Under the pieces are notes generated by a model. The model had not been told where the DNA came from. It worked only from the letters and a program-made list of their open reading frames with translations, and ran no database searches. Both the position numbers and the translations under genes were made by a program. A stretch of DNA of 28,192 nt, from the NCBI GenBank assembly GCA_043421945.1, contig JBHOGO010000060.1:1-28192 (forward strand). Direction: 5' to 3'. Shown one piece after another: positions 23,909-28,192 of the stretch (positions are counted from its first letter, which is position 1; each line of letters opens with the position of its first letter). The stretch comes from Thaumasiovibrio sp043421945 (lineage in GTDB: Bacteria; Pseudomonadota; Gammaproteobacteria; Enterobacterales; Vibrionaceae).

Positions 23909-23930
23909 AAAGCTCAAAGGATCGAGCTTT
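23909..23930 (+). other. Hairpin between tcyP and the reductase gene
   Basis: AAAGCTC (23909-23915) pairs with GAGCTTT (23924-23930) over an 8-base loop. It has no U-tract. It may be an mRNA-processing or stability element ahead of the stronger hairpin that follows. Confidence 0.4.
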
Positions 23931-23940
23931 CATTGAAATG

Positions 23941-23966
23941 AACAGGGAGGCATTTGCCTCCCTGTT
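23941..23966 (+). terminator. Strong hairpin, probable attenuating terminator downstream of tcyP
   Basis: AACAGGGAGGCA (23941-23952) and TGCCTCCCTGTT (23955-23966) are perfectly complementary, giving at least an 11-bp GC-rich stem with a tiny loop. The following GTTGTTAG is only moderately T-rich, so read-through into the reductase gene is likely. It lies only 17 bases before that gene's ATG. Confidence 0.6.
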
Positions 23967-23983
23967 GTTGTTAGAGAGAACGT

Positions 23984-25318
23984 ATGAAAATTGTCATTAT
24001 TGGTGGTGAAGCGGCAGGTATGAGCGCTGCTGCAAAGGCTCGTCGTGTAAATCGAGACGCAGAAATTACGGTTTATGAAGCTTCAGAAGTGATCTCTTTT
24101 GGTGCTTGTGGTTTGCCTTACTATGTTGGCGATGAATTCCAAGACCATAATTTCATGGCAGAATTTACTCCAGAGCAGTTTGCTGAGCGGGGTGTGCAAG
24201 TACTAACTTCTCATCGTGTTACTAAGGTGGATGCAGACAACAAGCGGCTAGAGATCCAGCATGGAGATGAGCGGTTTGTCACTGAATACGACCGTTTAAT
24301 GATTGCAACTGGTGCCAGTGAGGTGATGCCGCCTGTCGAAGGATTAGATAAGCATGGTGTCCATAGCCTACGTCGTATGGATGATGGCATTAATTTGAAG
24401 AAGGCGATTGCCGACGTCGAGCATATCACCGTGGTTGGCTCTGGTTTTATCGGCTTAGAAGTTGTAGAAGCGATGATTCATCAGGGAAAAAAGGTACGCC
24501 TTATCGAACGCGCACCACGTTTGATTCCTGATGCCTTTGACGAAGAGATAAGTACTCACTTCCTTGCTGAGTTAGAGCGCGCAGGGGTAGAGGTGTTACT
24601 TGAAGAGTCTCTACAAACTGTCGTTGGGAACGAAAAAGTGACGGGTGTGCGTACCGATAAAGCATCATACGACACAGAGTTAGTTGTTGTCTGTACGGGG
24701 GTTAAACCCAATACTGCCTTCCTTGAGGAAAGTGGTATTGAGATGTTGGCAAATGGCGCGATTGTGGTGGATCGCCAAGGGCGCACTTCGTTAAAAGATG
24801 TTTGGTCTGCGGGGGATTGTGCGTCGATCTGGCACAGTGTGCTAGAGAAGGATGTGTACATTCCATTAGCGACGGGGGCTAATAAGCTGGGACGTCTAGT
24901 TGGTGAAAACATCGCCTTAGTCGACCAAGACAACAGTCTTGTCTTCCCTGGTTCATTAGGGACCAGTGCGGTGAAAGTACTGGGACTAGAAGCAGGTCGA
25001 ACGGGTATTTCTGAGCAAGAAGCACAGCAAGCTGGTATTCACTACAAAGCGATTGTGATTAAAGACAAGAACCACACGAATTACTGTGCGGGCCAGTCTG
25101 ATATTCACATGAAATTGATTTATAACGCCGACACAAAGGTAGTGTTAGGCGCACAGATGCTAGGACGAAAAGGGGCAGTGCATCGTATTGATGCTATGGC
25201 AGCGGCGATTACGATGGGCGCAACGACAAAGCAGTTAGGTATGATGGACTTTGCTTATGCTCCTCCTTTTGCGCGTACATGGGATGTGATGAACGTGGCG
25301 GGTAACGTCGCGAAGTGA
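23984..25318 (+). CDS. CoA-disulfide reductase-like FAD/NAD(P)-dependent oxidoreductase
   Basis: The 444-residue flavoprotein has an N-terminal FAD-binding GGEAAGMSAAAKARR (7-21), a single redox cysteine in SFGACGLPYYVGD (Cys42), an NAD(P)-binding VVGSGFIGLEVVEAM (about 150-164), the FAD motif VWSAGDCA (about 282-289) and a C-terminal dimerisation domain ending APPFARTWD. The lone Cys42 with the conserved GLPYY context is typical of CoA-disulfide reductases and related NADH oxidases, not of CxxxxC enzymes such as glutathione reductase. Which disulfide it reduces cannot be told from sequence. The tcyP neighbour suggests cystine- or CoA-linked thiol metabolism. The SD is weak (AGAGAG). Confidence 0.88.
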   Translation: MKIVIIGGEAAGMSAAAKARRVNRDAEITVYEASEVISFGACGLPYYVGDEFQDHNFMAEFTPEQFAERGVQVLTSHRVTKVDADNKRLEIQHGDERFVTEYDRLMIATGASEVMPPVEGLDKHGVHSLRRMDDGINLKKAIADVEHITVVGSGFIGLEVVEAMIHQGKKVRLIERAPRLIPDAFDEEISTHFLAELERAGVEVLLEESLQTVVGNEKVTGVRTDKASYDTELVVVCTGVKPNTAFLEESGIEMLANGAIVVDRQGRTSLKDVWSAGDCASIWHSVLEKDVYIPLATGANKLGRLVGENIALVDQDNSLVFPGSLGTSAVKVLGLEAGRTGISEQEAQQAGIHYKAIVIKDKNHTNYCAGQSDIHMKLIYNADTKVVLGAQMLGRKGAVHRIDAMAAAITMGATTKQLGMMDFAYAPPFARTWDVMNVAGNVAK

Positions 25319-25357
25319 TTGAATAGCAAGCCGTGATGGGTGGCTGAGCAGTAAGTG

Positions 25358-25384
25358 AAAAGCGAGCAATAGGCTCGCTTTTTT
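25358..25384. terminator. Bidirectional terminator between the reductase gene and crbR
   Basis: AAGCGAGC (25360-25367) pairs with GCTCGCTT (25373-25380) over AATAG, followed by a T-run on + and preceded by an A-run that serves the minus strand. It ends both the tcyP-reductase transcript and the convergent crbR transcript. Confidence 0.85.
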
Positions 25385-25437
25385 ATTTCGCTTTCAGTAG
25401 GCGCTATCGGAGGTGTTTTGGCGATATACCTTTGCGC

Positions 25438-26082
25438 TTAATCAAGGGTTATCTGTTGCAGTAGAATGACAGCCTGCGTTCTATTTTTCACTTCTAACTT
25501 TCTAAAGATGGCCGTCATATGCGCTTTGATCGTTGCTTCAGAGACGTTGAGTTCGTAGGCTATCTGTTTATTGAGCAAACCATCATTCAGCATGCGTAAC
25601 ACCTTATTTTGTTGTGGTGTTAATGTCGCAATTTTTTCTTCTAATGCTTCCGTTTCTGATAGAGCTTCATCTTCCCAAGAGTCGATATCATCGGGAAAGA
25701 AAGGTTCGCCTTCAAGGATTTGATTGAGGGCGGCGAGTAGCTCGCGCATGTCACTCGATTTAGGGATAAAGCCGAATGCGCCATGACGATGAACTTGTTT
25801 AACGATGCTCGGCTCTTCGCTTGCTGAGATCACTACTATGGGGAGCTCACTGTATTGCTGGCGAAGGTGGATAAGCCCTGACATACCATTTGCTCCAGGC
25901 ATTTTGAGATCGAGCAAAAGCAGGTCAACGTCAGATTCTTTTTCGAGTAGCAACAATAGAGAATCGAGGGAGTCAGCTTCTAGTAGATTAGCACCGCTGA
26001 TCGCCATATGTACCGATTGGAACAAAGCATTTCGAAACAACGGATGGTCATCAGCGATAACAATAGTGTAGGAATTGTTCAT
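25438..26082 (-). CDS. crbR: LuxR-family response regulator CrbR
   Basis: CrbR is the NarL/LuxR-type regulator that in Vibrio cholerae, together with CrbS, activates acs. The 214-residue protein has a receiver domain (about 5-125) with acidic pocket Asp11-Asp12, phospho-acceptor Asp58 in LLLLDLKMPG and the conserved Lys near 108 (FIPKSS). A LuxR helix-turn-helix follows at about 150-208 (LTPQQNKVLRMLNDGLLNKQ and SEATIKAHMTAIFRKLEV). I start it at 26082 because the predicted promoter would place the transcript start downstream of an in-frame ATG at 26121. Neither ATG has a good SD. It follows dsbD on the same strand. The identity rests on its dsbD neighbour and the crbS partner in the window. 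Confidence 0.85.
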   Translation of the reverse strand: MNNSYTIVIADDHPLFRNALFQSVHMAISGANLLEADSLDSLLLLLEKESDVDLLLLDLKMPGANGMSGLIHLRQQYSELPIVVISASEEPSIVKQVHRHGAFGFIPKSSDMRELLAALNQILEGEPFFPDDIDSWEDEALSETEALEEKIATLTPQQNKVLRMLNDGLLNKQIAYELNVSEATIKAHMTAIFRKLEVKNRTQAVILLQQITLD

Positions 26083-26111
26083 AGGGCGATAGCTGTTAAT
26101 GGTTTGTAACA

Positions 26112-26140
26112 ACGCTATCACCCTATATTGAAGAGGTCAA
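26112..26140 (-). promoter_or_regulatory. Candidate crbR promoter
   Basis: On the minus strand TTGACC (26135-26140) and TAGCGT (26112-26117) are separated by 17 bases in the 111-base gap between dsbD and crbR. Transcription would start near 26105, downstream of the alternative ATG at 26121, supporting the start at 26082. Confidence 0.4.
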
Positions 26141-26193
26141 TTTTGGCCCGGTATAACTATGTTGTTGATCGTATTTAATTTTCTTTTATAGGG

Positions 26194-28002
26194 TTATTTT
26201 GCAGTTACCGTGAGTGCCGCTGCTTGTAGATGGGAAGCAAAGCGCTCCGCATTGAGAAAGCCAGTGACTCTTGCATCAGGACGATGTTGGCCTGCTGCAT
26301 CCCAGAAATCGATCGTGGGTAATCCCAAGATATCAAGTTGATTAAGCATCACAAAATCGTCTGGCGTGTTGCGGGTGACATCAGCTTGAATGAGGACAAA
26401 ATCGTGCAATAGCGACTCAACCTGTGGGGCATGGAAAGTGTACTTTTCAAACTCCTTGCATGCGGCGCACCAATCGGCATAGAAGTCGAGCATCACAGGC
26501 TTGCCTTGCTGCTTCGCTGTGAGTAACGCAGCATCGAGTTCGGCTTGGTTCGCGACATACTGGAAGCTAATCGTTTTTTCTGTGCTGGCTTGTGGCATAA
26601 ACCATTGGTGATAGAGTGGTTGCACAGATGCAAACATCCCTAAAATGGCCATAATCGCGACCAGTGTCCCTTTCCAGCCGAGTGGCATGCTGGTTTTCAG
26701 ATGGTAAATCCAACCGAAAAAGCTAATCCCTAACACTGCCCAGAGGTAAGGGGTGACATGACCAGGAAGGATGCGCTCAAGCAGTAATACAGGTACCGCT
26801 AGGAGAATAAAGCCGAAGACAACTTTGACTCGCTCCATCCAAGGGCCGCTGCGAGGAAGCAGTTTATTACCAAATACAGCCACTAAAATCAGCGGGATCC
26901 CCATACCAAGTGCCAACGCATAAAGGGCGATGGCGCCGACAAAGAGATCGCCACTTTGCGCGACATACAGTAAAGCCCCCGATAATGGAGCCGTGGTGCA
27001 TGGGGAGCAGACGAGGCCCGATATTGCCCCCATCGTAAAGACGCTAACCCAACGACCGCCTTGTTGCTGATTACTCATTGCATTGAGTTTAGTCTGTAAG
27101 CTCGCTGGCATTTGCAAGGTATACACCCCAAACATAGACAGTGCTAGGACGACAAAGAGCAGACTCAATCCACCGAGCACATAGGGGTGTTGCATCGCCG
27201 CTTGAAACTGCATCCCCGCAGAGGCAACGACAAGGCCGAGCAAGGTGTAAGTTAGTGCCATGCCTTGCACATACACAAAGGCAAGGCCGAGCGCTTGGCG
27301 ATGTGAACGCTTTCCTGAGCCGAGCACAATACCACTCAAAATCGGATACATAGGCAGCACACAGGGCGTAAAGGCGAGTCCAATGCCGAGTAATAAGAAG
27401 AGAGCGGGTGTCCAGCGAGAACCTGCCAGCTTGGAGGCCAGTGTCTGCTGCTCATTACTCATCGCTGGAGAGGCGCTCTGCGGTGTCGACGAGAAATCAG
27501 TCAGCGGCATTGAGGTTACGGATGATGTAGAGCTTGTGGTATCTACTGTGGTAGCAGGATTACCTGCAATGGCTCGCAGTGGAATGTTGACCGTTTCCGG
27601 TGGATAGCAAAGCCCTGCATCCGCACAGCCTTGGTATTGAACGGTGAGTTGGCTGTTTTCACCTGCGGAATGCAAATCAACCCCGAGAATGACAGATTGG
27701 CGATAGATAGTGACGTCGCCAAAGAATTCATCTTGGTAAGGAATGCCAGGGGGAAGATCAGTTTTCGCAATATCGACTTGCTGGCCTTTAACATCAAAAG
27801 CGTGATGATAGAGGTAGTAGCCTGGTTTAATTTGCCACTCGAGATAAACGCGCTCGCCTTGCTGGCTGAAATTAAACATAAACGCTTCATCAACAGGCAC
27901 AAAGCCATTGTTGTTCATGCCTGGGAGGTTAAGTGCCCAGCTGGGTAAGCTGAAGATGAGGAGCAGTGTGAGTAGGAAGCGTGGCATAGTCGTTTGAGTC
28001 AT
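26194..28002 (-). CDS. dsbD: Thiol:disulfide interchange protein DsbD
   Basis: DsbD carries electrons from cytosolic thioredoxin across the inner membrane to periplasmic DsbC, CcmG and similar proteins. The 602-residue protein has a signal peptide (about 1-23, ending SWA), an immunoglobulin-like alpha domain with Cys126 and Cys132 (QGCADAGLCYPP), a beta membrane domain of eight helices with FTPC214VLP and CSPC335TTAPL, and a C-terminal thioredoxin-like gamma domain with DFYADWCAACKEF (Cys512, Cys515). All six catalytic cysteines are present. The Ser/Thr-rich linker at about 150-180 is typical of the family. The start at 28002 has no clear SD; an ATG at 27987 is an alternative. Confidence 0.96.
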   Translation of the reverse strand: MTQTTMPRFLLTLLLIFSLPSWALNLPGMNNNGFVPVDEAFMFNFSQQGERVYLEWQIKPGYYLYHHAFDVKGQQVDIAKTDLPPGIPYQDEFFGDVTIYRQSVILGVDLHSAGENSQLTVQYQGCADAGLCYPPETVNIPLRAIAGNPATTVDTTSSTSSVTSMPLTDFSSTPQSASPAMSNEQQTLASKLAGSRWTPALFLLLGIGLAFTPCVLPMYPILSGIVLGSGKRSHRQALGLAFVYVQGMALTYTLLGLVVASAGMQFQAAMQHPYVLGGLSLLFVVLALSMFGVYTLQMPASLQTKLNAMSNQQQGGRWVSVFTMGAISGLVCSPCTTAPLSGALLYVAQSGDLFVGAIALYALALGMGIPLILVAVFGNKLLPRSGPWMERVKVVFGFILLAVPVLLLERILPGHVTPYLWAVLGISFFGWIYHLKTSMPLGWKGTLVAIMAILGMFASVQPLYHQWFMPQASTEKTISFQYVANQAELDAALLTAKQQGKPVMLDFYADWCAACKEFEKYTFHAPQVESLLHDFVLIQADVTRNTPDDFVMLNQLDILGLPTIDFWDAAGQHRPDARVTGFLNAERFASHLQAAALTVTAK

Positions 28003-28093
28003 CCGGCTGATATATTTTAAGTTATTAAGCTATCAGACCTGAGATTAGCATGTTTGGTTTCATGGGAAGTGGAACTTATGGGGGATTAATAAT

Positions 28094-28119
28094 AAAAAAG
28101 CGAGCTAGGCAGCTCGCTT
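28094..28119 (-). terminator. Rho-independent terminator of a minus-strand gene beyond the right edge
   Basis: AAGCGAGCT (28098-28106) pairs with AGCTCGCTT (28111-28119) over AGGC. The A-run at 28094-28099 forms a U-tract on the minus strand, so it ends transcription entering from a gene to the right of the window. The dsbD promoter should lie between it and 28002. Confidence 0.75.
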
Positions 28120-28130
28120 CAGACTGCTGA

Positions 28131-28160
28131 CAAAGGTCTAGCCATCGGGCTAGACCTTTG
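28131..28160. other. Perfect 13-bp hairpin near the right edge
   Basis: CAAAGGTCTAGCC (28131-28143) is the exact reverse complement of GGCTAGACCTTTG (28148-28160) with a 4-base ATCG loop. It lies 11 bases beyond the terminator and has no T-run of its own. It could be a second transcript-end hairpin or a repeat element. Confidence 0.6.
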
Positions 28161-28192
28161 ATCTAATAGGGGTATCGAAATATGGATATCCC

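Noticed and set aside
27260..27607. 115-codon open frame on + inside dsbD
   Set aside because: Antisense to conserved DsbD sequence; composition is that of a shadow frame.

Overview
The window reads as chromosomal DNA of a gammaproteobacterium, most likely a member of the Vibrionaceae (Vibrio, Salinivibrio, Grimontia or a relative). The order aroQ-accB-accC-yhdT-panF-prmA-dusB-fis is the classic gammaproteobacterial arrangement. The next block (acs, DnaQ-type exonuclease, cNMP/CBS/DUF294 protein, SLC5-type hybrid kinase) and the VC_2705-type symporter pair are typical of vibrios. I saw no rRNA, tRNA, CRISPR array, intact insertion sequence or prophage.

Layout. 1-600: a small MAPEG membrane protein on +, convergent with the following operon. 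601-4759 (-): yhdT-panF-prmA-dusB-fis. 4944-7261 (-): aroQ-accB-accC. 7741-12534 (-): acs, a DnaQ-like exonuclease and a DUF294 nucleotidyltransferase-like protein with cNMP and CBS domains. 12773-17462 (+): an HcaT-like MFS permease and the hybrid histidine kinase CrbS. 17463-18957: the least conserved part, with a decayed gene fragment, its intact relative, an overlapping small ORF and a membrane-anchored hypothetical protein. 19056-21061 (-): two-gene Na+:solute symporter. 21269-21895 (-): MarC-family protein. 22448-25318 (+): tcyP (cystine uptake) and a CoA-disulfide-reductase-like flavoprotein. 25438-28002 (-): the LuxR-type response regulator CrbR and dsbD.

How the genes fit together. 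Three themes recur. The first is acetate/acetyl-CoA: acs makes acetyl-CoA, accBC uses it, and CrbS/CrbR is the two-component system known in Vibrio cholerae to switch on acs. The nearby actP-like symporter is a plausible uptake partner. The second is thiol-disulfide chemistry: cystine import, a cytosolic disulfide reductase and the DsbD electron shuttle lie together at the right end. The third is growth control: dusB-fis with a GC-rich discriminator promoter, and a GlnD/GlnE-like DUF294 protein paired with an exonuclease next to acs.

Most of the window is conserved core genome. The parts worth a second look are the 17.5-18.5 kb junction with its gene remnant, the heptanucleotide tandem repeat over the DUF294 stop codon, the low-complexity insertions in its CBS domains, an EF-hand-like loop in the symporter, and small dyads and repeats upstream of crbS and acs. 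I found no convincing wholly new system. All assignments come from reading the sequence and from memory of the families; no database search was run.
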